A stretch of 64,000 nucleotides of DNA. Source: Paramecium pentaurelia (taxonomy: Eukaryota > Ciliophora > Oligohymenophorea > Peniculida > Parameciidae). The translations under genes were made by a program, and so were the position numbers. The notes below the pieces were generated by a model. That model worked only from the letters and a program-made list of their open reading frames with translations, was not told where the DNA came from and did no database searches. Positions 45,205 to 56,742 of this stretch are shown piece by piece. Positions within the stretch are counted from its first letter, which is position 1. Every line of letters begins with the position of its first letter. The stretch lies in NCBI GenBank assembly GCA_905183005.1, contig CAJJDO010000013.1:547728-611727 (forward strand), read 5' to 3'.

Positions 45205-48200
45205 TCAATTGATAAGTGCTTAAATTTTATTTAAAGGCATTGAAATTCTCTCTGATCTATTTCTTCTCTTTAAATAATGAATACCATATCTAATTTCTGC
45301 TTTTGTTATTGTTCTATAAAATTAAAATTAAAATTACTCAAGAAAGTTCAACTAATCCATTTTTAATAGTTTATGATCTACTTCTTCTAACCATTGTATT
45401 GCCAATTATAATTAGGTTAAACAATATCCTTATTAACTTACAGTTTTGCTTTTGTCTAAAAATAATGAAACAAAGTTTAAGTTGCTATGCAATCTTTATG
45501 GAGCTGCTTTAATCAAAATGTAAATAAGGATAGGTAATACAGTATCTGCAGATGTAGCTTCCTCTTTTAATGAAGTTAATTTGAGGACATCATTCATTAT
45601 TTTTGAACATTATATCATGGCTTCTAATTTATTTACAGCTGTTTTGCAATTATCGATGTTCAATAAAGCTATAAATTATTAAAGTATATTGAATACCTTC
45701 AACTGCTAAATCCCACATTTCATCAACCCTATTTTATTTAATTATTTCTAAATGGTCATAGTTTACCCATTCTAAAGATTTAATTCTAAAATAAAGACCA
45801 GCATCTTTATAAGTTCTCTCTTTTGGATAGACTCTAACTCAATAATACTTAAATTATTACTTATCATAAACACGTTTACTGACATATTTTTCAAGCATAT
45901 CCATCATTTAGATTTCATCTATTTTCATTTCATTCTTTCCTTTTAAAAAAGCAGCTAAAGCTTATATAAAGTCAAAATAAGCATTTTTTACTCCAGCCTT
46001 ATCTTCTCCAGAAATGACTGCATCTTTTACTTCTTGTAGTGATGAAAAGTTTTCAATAAATTATTTGATATCAGAACAATGAGAATTTGAGAATTCAGAG
46101 TTTTTTTTCTAATCATTTGGACTGGCTCCTCCAACAATTTATTTAATAAATTCTAGATTAATAGCATTGTGAATGCATTCACTCTATTATTCAACCCAAA
46201 TTTAATTTTCATCCAAGGATTCATTATTATTATTATTTCTTAATTTCATAGCTTTAATAGAAAATAATCCTTCTCTAGTTTTTGGAGATGTGACACATAA
46301 TGTTAGAGGTGTTTTTTCAATAAAATCATATAATTATTTTTAACGTTTTTCTTGACTTAATTATTCAAAAGACTCTCTCATAACTTCATAATTTTTCTTA
46401 ATATTATACTTTGCACTCAATAATTGATATTTAGTTTATTGAATATGTTCATTCAAATTCATTGAACGTTCTTAAAATTCCTAATTCAAAATTTAATAAA
46501 TATTTCTTAAATTACTTTACAAATCTTCTTTATTTAATAATTTTAGTTATTCTAATACATATTTAATTTAGAATACAGTTTTTTTATCATCTAAATAAGT
46601 GTATTTCTTAAGATATAACATAAATAATTACATCAACAAAATTAGTAAGAACCCTTTTTAAACTGGTTTCTTCTTAATTTCCAGATGTGGAAGTAGCTAA
46701 ATCTTAAATTTCAATTAAACACTTCATTATAGCATTAATAAGTTTCCTTTGATTTCTCACTTTTTCATCTTTTATCTTTTTCAAAGGTTATACTTACTCT
46801 TAATACACAATATTGTTTTGAATAGAAAAATTTAAGATTAATGCATAAATTTATTATTCAACTTATACATTTGATTATTATCTAAATATATTTTCATGTT
46901 TATCTATTTCTAAAGTTCTTGTAGCTAGAGTAACAAGTTAATTAATAACTTTTTAAAGATCTGTAGATTCAGTTTTGAATGTTTTCATATCTTATAATAA
47001 TAAACAAAGATCTTTAATTTCATCTAATCCTATACAAACACAATTGGATTAAATTCCATCTATTTTATTAGTATCATTAATTATTGCATTAACAGAATCA
47101 GGACACAAATTTAAAATTTCTTGAAGATATTCTTTAAGGGATGGTTACAAATCTTGCATATATTAATTTAATCTAGTGTATTAAGGATCATCATTATATT
47201 TTTGATTTTTAATCATTTTTTTAATTATATTATGAATTTACTAAACTGTATTTTCATGATCTTCACGAATATATTTAAAAGATGAATATTATTTTGGAAA
47301 TACTAATTAAGGTATTAACCAAACATTAAATAAGAAACTAAAAATATTATCTTAGATTTATTATTCAGTGGCATCTGGAAACTTTTTTAAGATTGTAATT
47401 TGAATCATTTTACAAATAATACGAATACCTTAAGGTATTAGGTAAATATTCTTAAAAATATTCACCATAATGTTATTTACAAGCTATTTAAATTTATCTA
47501 TACAAGCAATCAATACACTATTAATTTCTTAATTCATATATTGATCAGATTTACTATTATGACTATAAACCTCAGATAATTTTCTAATAGGTGATTCTGA
47601 ATGAGATTCTTAAAGAGGTGCAACACTTCTCCTTTCCATAGTTAAGAATTTAGCTTATTTTTATTCTTCTCCAAATTAAAGAACTTTTAATGAAAATTCA
47701 AGTAATTAGTTTTAATTTCTTCTTGAATGTTTAGTATTTACTTTTTTTGATTGATCATATTATTTAATTAAATTTGCATAATAAACTGTCATATTTTATT
47801 AGGGTGTCTCTATATTTCTGATTGGAACTATAATAGGTATTTGTCTTTAAGGTACTGATTTATGTAATGAATTTTGTATAATGGGTACTTATTTAACAGC
47901 AAAAGCAGATGAAGTCAATATTTGTTTTTCATCCTTCTATTTTTTTTCTTATTCCTTCTTAATATCACGTAATTTGTCTGCTATTTTCCTTTTGTCTAAA
48001 TCCAAAAATTTATCTACTTTAGTTATTTGAATCAAAGAGTTTTTAAATATAACTTTAGTATATTTGACATTTTCAGGTCTTTTTGTAAATTCTTTCATTA
48101 TAAATTGTGTTAAAGTTTCTTCTCGATCCCATAAGAAATCAGGAAATTCTTATCTATCGACTTCTGTGGTAATTATTTCACTTATTAATTTCAAAATTGG

Positions 48201-48722
48201 TTATTTCCACATAGATCCACATGCTATATTATCATATATACTATTAATGAATGTTCGTATAAGAGTCTCAATTTTAGTAGTTCGATTTGTATTATTATGA
48301 TGTTGGAATATTGCAGAACATACTTTTGTATTTGATAATTTTTCAAATATCAATTTTACATTAGTTTCTGCATTTCTAAATAATCTAGATGTGGATTCCT
48401 CTAATGTCTTTTACTCTTAATTCATATTACTCTCAACTAATACATTAATATAAGTTTAATAATAATTCCTGCTTTCATGTTTTAATTCATCTAACAATTT
48501 ATTTTTAAGTTCATCTTCTTATCTCATTTTGTATTATTCTTCTTTTAAACTTTATTATAATTTCATCCATTCCTCTATAGATGTACGATCACTATTTGGA
48601 AGAATATTAGATTCCTATTAAGTTGTTCCTACCATCTAATAAAATATTCTATCTTCCATTTCATCAGTTTCTTGGACATCTGGGACACTTCTCAAACTTT
48701 AAAATTATCTCTGATGATTCAT
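45205..48722 (-). CDS. RasGAP and VPS9 domain protein (GAPVD1/GAPex-5-like)
   Basis: About 1,140 residues. The N terminus (MNHQRQFQSLRSV) leads through a coil to a RasGAP-type domain. Visible landmarks are VCSAIFQHHNN, NSIYDNIACGSMWKQP, and IPQGIRIICKMIQI followed by KKFPDATEQQIQDNIFSFLF, which is the FxxLRFxNPA-equivalent helix, here FNVWLIPQLV. The C terminus is a VPS9 domain: TSADTVLPILIYILIKAAPQ, RLHSNLNFVSLF, QQGYCLTQLQLAIQWLE. This domain order is that of GAPex-5, a Rab5 GEF with a Ras-type GAP domain acting on early endosomes. The canonical NPA of RasGAP is not kept, and the catalytic Arg finger could not be identified, so GAP activity is doubtful while Rab GEF activity is likely. An intron of 28 nt lies near 45672-45699. 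Its start lies 16 bp after the B-box gene's stop. Confidence 0.85.
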
Positions 48723-48738
48723 ATAATATTATTTATAT

Positions 48739-49473
48739 TCATTATTTACTCAATCTCTATAATTCTATATAAAACATATTCAATATTTATTATTATAATT
48801 ATCTAGTCTAATTACATTCACTTAAGTAAAAGTCTAATTTCATTTGATATTTATGAATTATTTCACTTAATTGATTAATCTCCATTCTATTAATAATACT
48901 ATCTAAATTATCTTCAATATCCTTTTTCATTAATTAAATATCATCTTAATAATTATGTAATTTAATTTATAATTATTTATAATTCTAATTTGATATTGAT
49001 TATCTATTTCGTGTTAATTGTAATAATGTATATTCTAGCTTTTAACAAATTTATTTAATTTATTATTCTTAAAATTCTATCATTCCTTATGTATTAATTA
49101 CTTTAACCTACTCATATACTTATTAAACCTTATTCTAAACTGATTCTAATTAATTAGTTAGTTTTATTAAGATGTTTTATTTTTATTTACAATTTTTAAA
49201 TTCCTTTATTTATTCATTCAATTAAAAATGTTCAGTTTTTATCACTCTGCTCTACAATTCTTAAAACGGATGTAAAATAATTCCACTCTTTATATGATGT
49301 AATTATTAATGATCATATGCAAACTCAATTGCACATATCTCGCATACTTTTTAATTATTTTAATAAAATCTAACCTATTTTTATAGTATTAATACTTTCA
49401 AATTATGTTTAAGACATATCTCCTTAACTCTATTTGGATCTGTAATAATTGAATCCTTTTCAGGTGTAAACAT
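48739..49473 (-). CDS. B-box-like zinc finger coiled-coil protein
   Basis: 237 residues with one 21-nt intron (49375-49395). Start MFTPEKDSIITD. Residues about 19-50 have CLKHN followed at B-box distance by VCEICAIEFAYDHQQLHH, matching the C-x2-H ... C-x2-C ... H pattern of a B-box zinc finger. The rest is coiled coil (for example NQLESVQNKVQQVYEQV and LMKKDIEDNLDSIINRME). This B-box plus coil form without a RING is common among ciliate proteins of unknown role. The gene is directly upstream of the GAPex-5-like gene on the same strand. Its 5' 116 bp recur at 50513-50628 because of the third assembly overlap. Confidence 0.7.
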
Positions 49474-49816
49474 ATTAAGTAATGACTTTGACTAAAGTAA
49501 TTTATAGAGCATTCTATTCTAATGAGATTATTTCATAAATTAATAAAATGGAAATCTATTAATTATTATTAAATACCTTAAGTGATATAAGGATAAATAT
49601 ATAAATTCCAAATCTAAAATCAAAATTATAATCATAATTATATAAATCAATTTATTTTACATATATTTAAACTTTTTTAGATTTCAGCCATATCTTACTT
49701 ATAATACTATCTTCTATTAATTATTTTATTATAAATTAAGTTTAGTTATTAATTCATTTAATATTATTGTTTTATGCAAGTTATTTAACTTAATTTAAAT
49801 TTATTTTATTTTCAAA
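49474..49816. other. divergent intergenic region
   Basis: 0.34 kb A+T-rich spacer between the B-box gene start and a plus-strand gene start; repeated at 50629-50971 through the assembly overlap. No element recognised. Confidence 0.5.
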
Positions 49817-50511
49817 ATGGAATGCCTTATTTGTATTCCAAATAGAAAGGTTATGTATGGAAAGAATCAAGATAAAATTAGAATGAAAGGTAGAGTATTG
49901 TTAGATTATTATTTAAGAAAGTCTCTCTATCATAAAGAATCACTTCTTCCCTTTATAATAAATATGCTGAATCTTAAAACTATTATTACACCAAAGTAGT
50001 TAATGATTTGATACTCAACTAACCAACTAAGGCTACAATTTGGTTTAAAGTATAATATTTTCAATTTTACAAAGGATTTAGAATAATATGATGAAGAAGT
50101 AGAACATTGTAAAAAACTCTACACATTATCATCATATCCAAAGAAAATTAAGATTTTAGTTGAATTTTATAGAGTATTCATAATTCATTACATTTGCAGT
50201 TCCATAAGGATATTCCAAGGTGGGCCGTTAATGAATAAATTGTTTCCATATTAAACGAATTTTACAATCAAAGAAGAAAATTAGAATACTATAAAATACA
50301 ATATATAATTGAATAAGAAAACCAATAAAATCCAAATAGAACTCCAAAAGGTATTGTGGGAGAATAACCTTAAGAATCCTAAAGTACTCCAAAATCATCT
50401 CAAGAATCTGGTTAAGTTGTTGGAAATGTTTTAGATGAATTAAAAAATGAATTAAAATAAAGAACATAAACTTAATAAAGTGAAATAAATGAAATTATTA
50501 ATGCTTTAAAT
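49817..50511 (+). CDS. truncated assembly copy of the gene at 50972
   Basis: Begins MECLICIPNRKVMYGKNQ and is cut by the N at 50512. Same sequence as the start of 50972-52237; count once. Confidence 0.75.
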
Positions 50512-50512
50512 N
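50512..50512. other. single-N assembly junction
   Basis: One undetermined base between two identical 1,154-bp copies. Confidence 0.9.
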
Positions 50513-50628
50513 TTTTAATAAAATCTAACCTATTTTTATAGTATTAATACTTTCAAATTATGTTTAAGACATATCTCCTTAACTCTATTTGGATCTGTAA
50601 TAATTGAATCCTTTTCAGGTGTAAACAT
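50513..50628 (-). pseudogene. artefactual 5' fragment of the B-box gene
   Basis: The first codons and first intron of the B-box gene (start MFTPEKDS at 50628) without the rest; present only because the assembly overlap was duplicated. Confidence 0.8.
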
Positions 50629-51666
50629 ATTAAGTAATGACTTTGACTAAAGTAATTTATAGAGCATTCTATTCTAATGAGATTATTTCATAAATTAATA
50701 AAATGGAAATCTATTAATTATTATTAAATACCTTAAGTGATATAAGGATAAATATATAAATTCCAAATCTAAAATCAAAATTATAATCATAATTATATAA
50801 ATCAATTTATTTTACATATATTTAAACTTTTTTAGATTTCAGCCATATCTTACTTATAATACTATCTTCTATTAATTATTTTATTATAAATTAAGTTTAG
50901 TTATTAATTCATTTAATATTATTGTTTTATGCAAGTTATTTAACTTAATTTAAATTTATTTTATTTTCAAAATGGAATGCCTTATTTGTATTCCAAATAG
51001 AAAGGTTATGTATGGAAAGAATCAAGATAAAATTAGAATGAAAGGTAGAGTATTGTTAGATTATTATTTAAGAAAGTCTCTCTATCATAAAGAATCACTT
51101 CTTCCCTTTATAATAAATATGCTGAATCTTAAAACTATTATTACACCAAAGTAGTTAATGATTTGATACTCAACTAACCAACTAAGGCTACAATTTGGTT
51201 TAAAGTATAATATTTTCAATTTTACAAAGGATTTAGAATAATATGATGAAGAAGTAGAACATTGTAAAAAACTCTACACATTATCATCATATCCAAAGAA
51301 AATTAAGATTTTAGTTGAATTTTATAGAGTATTCATAATTCATTACATTTGCAGTTCCATAAGGATATTCCAAGGTGGGCCGTTAATGAATAAATTGTTT
51401 CCATATTAAACGAATTTTACAATCAAAGAAGAAAATTAGAATACTATAAAATACAATATATAATTGAATAAGAAAACCAATAAAATCCAAATAGAACTCC
51501 AAAAGGTATTGTGGGAGAATAACCTTAAGAATCCTAAAGTACTCCAAAATCATCTCAAGAATCTGGTTAAGTTGTTGGAAATGTTTTAGATGAATTAAAA
51601 AATGAATTAAAATAAAGAACATAAACTTAATAAAGTGAAATAAATGAAATTATTAATGCTTTAAAT
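50513..51666 (+). repeat. second copy of the 1,154-bp duplicated contig end
   Basis: Same sequence as 49358-50511; continues into unique DNA at 51667 with the remainder of the plus-strand gene. Confidence 0.9.
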
Positions 51667-52237
51667 TCTAATCCAAAGAGAAAACAACCAAATTTATAAT
51701 AAATAATCAATAATTAACAATTCATTCTTAATGAATAAAGATTATAATAATTCATAACTTAAGAAAAACTTAAAAAAATTAATCTAATTATAAATTAATA
51801 AAAAGCCACCAGTTAAACATAAAGAAATTATAAATTATAATAAGATAAGAGTGATTCATTTAGAAAATAAAATCTTAACTAAAATTCTTTGACTTCAAGA
51901 AATAAGACATCCAAAATTGCACATGCTCAGATTTTAAGTTTATGTAAAAATAATTATTATAATAGTAAAATAAAGAGTTAAAGTAAAACTTGAATTAAAA
52001 AACAAAATAAAAGCTAAAGTAATTACAGGTAACACTTCTTTAAGAAGTCTTTAAAAAAATATTGAATCGCCAAAAACAACAAGAAATGTTTAATTCTAAA
52101 AATAAAGATTTAATTAAAAGAAGTCTTTGAAAGCAAATACATTTCATGTAAATCAATCTAGCAAGTATAATATTATTAAATATTAGAAATTTAATTGTGA
52201 GTTTATTGGCAAATAGAAATACAACTGTGCATGTTGA
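50972..52237 (+). CDS. hypothetical protein, conserved-looking N half, basic tail
   Basis: Complete copy of a gene starting MECLICIPNRKV. At least four short introns are needed: about 51072-51094, about 51208-51232, about 51329-51354 (CAG acceptor) and 51944-51965 (22 nt, TAG). The joined protein reads on as SQRITSSLYNKYAESQNYY, TKATIWFKDLEQYDEEVEH, YPKKIKILVEFYRFHKDIPR and LNEFYNQRRKLEYYKIQ. It then becomes Gln/Asn/Lys-rich and ends with a small Cys-containing tail (FNCEFIGKQKYNCAC). I do not recognise the family. The ordered region of about 130 residues with YRFHKDIPR looks like a real domain. Length about 390 residues. Confidence 0.65.
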
Positions 52238-52542
52238 TGCAAATTAAAAAAATCTCCTTTTGGCTAAATTGAATATCCTAAACACACCCAGATAGATTAT
52301 AAATTGAAATATGTTTATTTTAAAAATTGAATGATTTTTTGATTATTCTTATTAATAGTTTATTAATCAATGTTTATTAATTTTATATATAATCCAAAAA
52401 TAAAAGGCAATTAATATATATATTTTAGAATATTAAATAAAGGCAATTTACAAAGCATTGTTATATTTTACCTTTTCAATTTAAACATTTGGAAATTCAT
52501 GAAATATTATTTAAGTAGTTTAATTACAACCTTTAAAATAAA
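52238..52542. other. intergenic, no gene seen
   Basis: 0.3 kb between two plus-strand genes, A+T-rich with TATATATA near 52412. Nothing recognised. Confidence 0.5.
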
Positions 52543-53055
52543 ATGGATTAGAATTAACCAAAAAAAGCAATAAAGAGAGCTTATTGTAGAAAAGGGAAAC
52601 CTTAGATGGTATTTAGAACAGAAAGTGAAAAAATGAGATAATTATTATAAATAATTGATGAGAATAATAAAGTAGATAACCTAGATAAATAAATAACTTC
52701 TAACACTTCTAATTCATAATTAAAAAATGATTTTGAATAACAACAGAGTTCTCAAACTCAATAAAGTGATAAAAATACTTAAAATACAACTCCATCTCAG
52801 GCATAAGTTTAGCCAAGTGTAGAATAAACAGCAAAATAAACTTTAGAAATTAAGATAATAAAAAAAGCTTAACCTTAAGAATTAATAAATGAAACTCAAA
52901 AGAAAAAGTTAAAACCAGATGAAAATTATGAATAAAGATTTTGTCAAATGAAATGTGAATTACAAAGTTTTTTAAGTTATTGGATCATGAAGCTTAAATC
53001 TTCTGTTATTGATACATAATAAATGGTAGAACAATTGGAGAAATTTAAATTATGA
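52543..53055 (+). CDS. hypothetical protein, 170 aa, intronless
   Basis: Uninterrupted frame from MDQNQPKKAIKRAYCRKG to TGA. The N-terminal 30 residues are basic (KKAIKRAYCRKGKPQMVFR), the middle is Gln/Ser/Thr-rich, and the C-terminal 60 residues form a probable helix bundle (NYEQRFCQMKCELQSFLSYW, MVEQLEKFKL). No family recognised. Basic N terminus plus disordered linker suggests a nucleic-acid or chromatin-associated protein, which is speculative. Confidence 0.6.
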
Positions 53056-53163
53056 TTTTTATGAATTTATGTTATTTTCATATGTTTTTATTACGAATCT
53101 GATATTACTGATGTATATATATAGTTTTTAAAATTAATATATTGATTTGTATAATTTATTTAT

Positions 53164-53713
53164 ATGAGATAATTTAGTGGTACTAGGAATAGAAGAGGTG
53201 GATAGAATAATAGAAGACCATTTAGAGGTGGAAATTAAAATTTTAGAGAGAATAGAAATAATAATAATAGATCTAATAATCAATAAGGAAACTTTAAAAA
53301 TAAATAGTTTAGGAGATCATCAAATTAAAATTAAAATTCAGGTTATAATAGATCAAGAAACTAAAATTAAGACAGAGGAGGAAGATCTTAAAGAGGAAGA
53401 GGAAATTAATAAGGATAAGGATTTTAATAACAAAATACTTAGCGAAGAAGAAGATTTGGTTTCAAATAAAATAATTAGAATGTATATCATATTTTTATTG
53501 TATAGGGTGAAAAGAAATAAAGGTTCATCAAAACTGGAAGAAGGAGTAGAATTAATTCAGATATTTATAAAATAGCCAAGGATATACAAAGTATATCACA
53601 TAATGTATTATTTAGGAAAATCCAAAATGGAATAGGCATTAGATAATTATTGGAAGAAAGGTGATTAAACAAAGAGTGAAAAACCTACTCAAGAAGCAAA
53701 TAATGAAAAATGA
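53164..53713 (+). CDS. RG/RGG-rich protein, FOP/ALY-like mRNA export adaptor candidate
   Basis: 166 residues after two introns (53482-53505, 24 nt; 53591-53615, 25 nt). The first 100 residues are almost only Arg, Gly, Asn, Gln and Phe, with RGG-type boxes (TRNRRGGQNNRRPFRGG, RGGRSQRGRGNQQG), as in RNA-binding proteins methylated by PRMT1. The C terminus KSKMEQALDNYWKKGD resembles the L-D-x-x-L-D-x-Y motif that FOP/CHTOP and ALY/REF use to bind the helicase UAP56. No RRM is present, so it is closer to a FOP/CHTOP-type adaptor than to ALY. Function is inferred from composition and this short motif. The next gene starts 29 bp after its stop. Confidence 0.65.
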
Positions 53714-53742
53714 TATAAATTAAATATATATTAATAATTTAA

Positions 53743-54555
53743 ATGAAGAAGTTAGAATAGGTGAATACATATCTAAACAAATTTGATGAAACTATTCTAA
53801 AATTACTTAAAGAATCAAATATCAACACAATTAAAAGAACACAACCGAAATCAATTATAAATTCAGATGAACCTACAAAATAATAGGAGGAGATTCTAAA
53901 CAATTATCAATATACACCTGTTTCAAATATGGAAAATTCTTAATTAAAAAAGTCTGATATTATAGAAAATACTAATTCCTATAGAATATGTAGAAGTAGA
54001 CAATAGATAAAAACCTAAACTTTTGAAAAATTTTAGCCCTAACAATAATCTATTGTTGGAGCTAGTCCAATAATTTCAGGAGTGCCATCCCCAAATTAAG
54101 CTAGTACTTCAATCAACATTGTAGAAAGACTTAAAACTATTGAATAGCATTATGGAAATAAAATAAAAATATTAGAAGAAGAAAACAATCAATTAAGAAA
54201 GTAAATCTTCAAATAAATTCAGAGCCTCTTAAAATGATAAAACCTAAATCTAATCTTTAGAGTCCTAAGTACAAAAATTAGAAATTGATCTAAAAGAATA
54301 ATAAAAACTATTTTAAGATATTCTCTAAAAGTAGTTAAACGATTAAAAATAATAAATGTGTATAATTTAAATTCATTTATAGAATTTGAATTGGAAGAAT
54401 AAGAAACCAGATTGAAAAGATAATTTGAGAGATAAATATCTAGAAAAGATTAAAGAATTATAGAATTAGAATAGTGGTAACAAAAGAAAAGATCACATCA
54501 TACTGATAGTAATAATACAAATTTACTATTTACATTCAAAACACATGATCATTGA
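53743..54555 (+). CDS. coiled-coil protein, two introns
   Basis: Starts MKKLEQVNTYLNKFDE only 29 bp after the RGG gene. Introns at about 54210-54231 (22 nt) and about 54360-54382 (23 nt) are needed; after them the frame stays open to TGA at 54553-54555. A polar linker (SIVGASPIISGVPSPNQ) separates the N-terminal part from a long coil (RLKTIEQHYGNKIKILEEEN, SLESQVQKLEIDLKEQQKL, EFELEEQETRLKRQFERQIS). No family recognised; overall form is that of a cytoskeletal or basal-body coil protein. Its stop codon overlaps the 3' end of the convergent gene by 7 nt. Confidence 0.65.
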
Positions 54556-56142
54556 ATTACTTATAATTAGTTATTTTTAGATCTTTTTGGAGATTAATTT
54601 TCTTAAGCATTAAATTCAGTTGCAAGATTTTTTTAAATTTATTCTTTACCATTTCTATTCATTATAGTAATTTATGGATCTCCTATAATTTTATTATTTT
54701 TTTATTAATTAAAAGTTTATTTATTTTCCTCTTGTTATTTAAATACAGGTGTTTATTCTGAAAAATCTAATTATTTTTATATATTTATAGCTTTTTCTTT
54801 TGATAAAGGAGTATGATTTTCAAAATTAAATTTTGGATTTACAAAAGTATCAAAAATTAATTAATTTTTTGGAGGTTTTCTTTCAATATTTTCATCTTTA
54901 TGGTCATCTGATAAATTAATATCACAACCACCAAAAGATATATTAACTTATTATTCAAAAGAAGCTGATGATTTTTATTCTTGATTTTCTTATTATTATT
55001 CATAATCTTTTATAGATAGATTTTCTGATTTTTCATTAGGTTCAAATTCATTGTAAACATTTTACATAGGATTTTAAATTTGCCAAGGTGGTTTAAATCT
55101 GTTTTCCCATAAAGGTGTCTCATCAGTTTAAATAATGAAAGGATTTTTTTCATTAATTGGATCTTTTTCCCAAAATTTAATTTAATTTGATTTTTTATGT
55201 GTTATTGGTTTTTTATTAATTTAATCATTTTCTCTTAATTTATCTGCTTGATTTTAAGAATAAATTTCATTGAAATCTATTTATTAATGAGATCCATTTA
55301 ATTATAATTAAGATTCATTTTTATTATTAATTTTACTTAAAGTGGAAAAATTAAATGGTTATATTCCTATAAACTTATTATTAGATTAAACCTCTTTTTC
55401 TTTAAACTTTTTATCTTGAACATCTTGGTCTTTTAAAAAAGAAGGTATCAAAAAATCATCCTCTAATATTCCCCCTAATCTTTTAAAATTAGATTCAGGT
55501 TTATTGCTTTTAGATCTTGATTATTTATCTTCCCTGAGAAAATGAACTTTGGACTTGTTTCCGCCAAAAATTGTTAATTGTTTTTAAGACTACATTAGAT
55601 TATTTTATTGCTATTAAGATATCTATGATTATTAGTTATTAAAGTTATCTCTATATTAGTCTTAAACATAGTAAGGCTTAAAATCTTGTTTGCTCACACT
55701 TGCTAATATATTAGAACTTTTTTGAACTAATTTTTCACCAAATTATGAACTATAATTGGAACTGTCATTATCATGAAATCGATCTTACTAATTCCATCTA
55801 GCATGATTCATATTCAAATTTAATTTTTTCTATTACTTGAAATAACCCAATTACTTCTGTATTATCTCCAAGATAAGTTATGACAGGGATTTGATCATAT
55901 TCATTAGATTAGGCTTTATTTTAATAAAATGACCTTAATCTATCTAATGCATAATAATATTAATTAGATCTCTTCCTTTATTGATTCATCATTGAAAATT
56001 TATTTTAATGTTATTCATTCATTTTTGAATCATACACAAATTCTTATGAAATTCTTTCTTGAATTAATGGTTCTCTTGTCGTTGTATTCTTATCAATTCC
56101 AAAAATTATTTGGAGACTCTTTCTCACTCGTTCTAATGACAT
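54549..56142 (-). CDS. hypothetical disordered protein
   Basis: Starts MSLERVRKSLQIIFGIDK and ends at TGA 54549-54551. The N-terminal 100 residues look ordered (NQYYYALDRLRSFYQNKAQS, YDQIPVITYLGDNTEVIG) with one intron probably near 55830. The remaining 400 residues are polar and disordered, with repeated short aromatic-Asn motifs such as NPFI, QPFNFS, FGG and PKFNF. Such FG/NF-like motifs occur in nucleoporin-like and endocytic adaptor proteins, but here they are too few to assign. No family recognised. Confidence 0.55.
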
Positions 56143-56742
56143 TTTAAAAATTTAATTTATTATTTCTTTAAATTATTTCTAAAATAGAAATTTATAATAT
56201 TAATTATCAACTTGTTCCAAAATTTCATTAAATTATCTAATCAAATTTAGAGTTATTTAAGTAATTTAATCATGATATGAAACAATTTTTATAGAATTAC
56301 AATTAAATAAAATTAATTACAAAAAAAGCGCCTTAATTAATGATAATGTACTACTATTACATTTATTAATAAATAATCTATATTTTTTGATTATTTTAAT
56401 ATATATATATATATATAGATCTCTTATAATAATTTTATATTTGAGACTAATTTGTTAATGATTAATACAAATTTTCATATAAATTAATTAATAGTATATT
56501 TTATTAAAACAAGATTAAGATAATTAATTATATGTTTACTCTAGTTTAATACAAAATTGTTCTTATATTTTATTTTGTTTAATAAAAGAGGAAAATTAAA
56601 AGATGAAGAATTAAATATAAAATTATTACTTGGATGAGATAAATTTAAAACTATTTTAGAAAATCCATTTTAATCCGTCATTATTAATTAGATTCATATT
56701 AATTAACAAAATAATATTTAATAAATAAAAATAAATTATTTA
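56143..56742. other. divergent intergenic region
   Basis: 0.6 kb A+T-rich DNA between divergent start codons, with a TATATATATATATATATA run near 56400-56417. No gene or RNA recognised. Confidence 0.5.

Larger units (their letters stand above)
49358..50511 (+). repeat. first copy of a 1,154-bp duplicated contig end
   Basis: Identical by eye to 50513-51666, starting TTTTAATAAAATCTAACC and ending GAAATTATTAATGCTTTAAAT. A single N at 50512 separates them. Interpreted as an unmerged contig overlap. Confidence 0.9.

Noticed and set aside
53177..53575. 132-residue Glu/Ile-rich ORF on the plus strand
   Set aside because: Shadow frame over the RGG-rich gene starting at 53164, which has the characteristic RG composition, introns and the LDNYW tail.
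56396..56420. TA dinucleotide runs as telomere or regulatory repeats
   Set aside because: Short (TA)n tracts occur at several intergenic sites and have no G-rich telomeric pattern; ordinary in such A+T-rich DNA.
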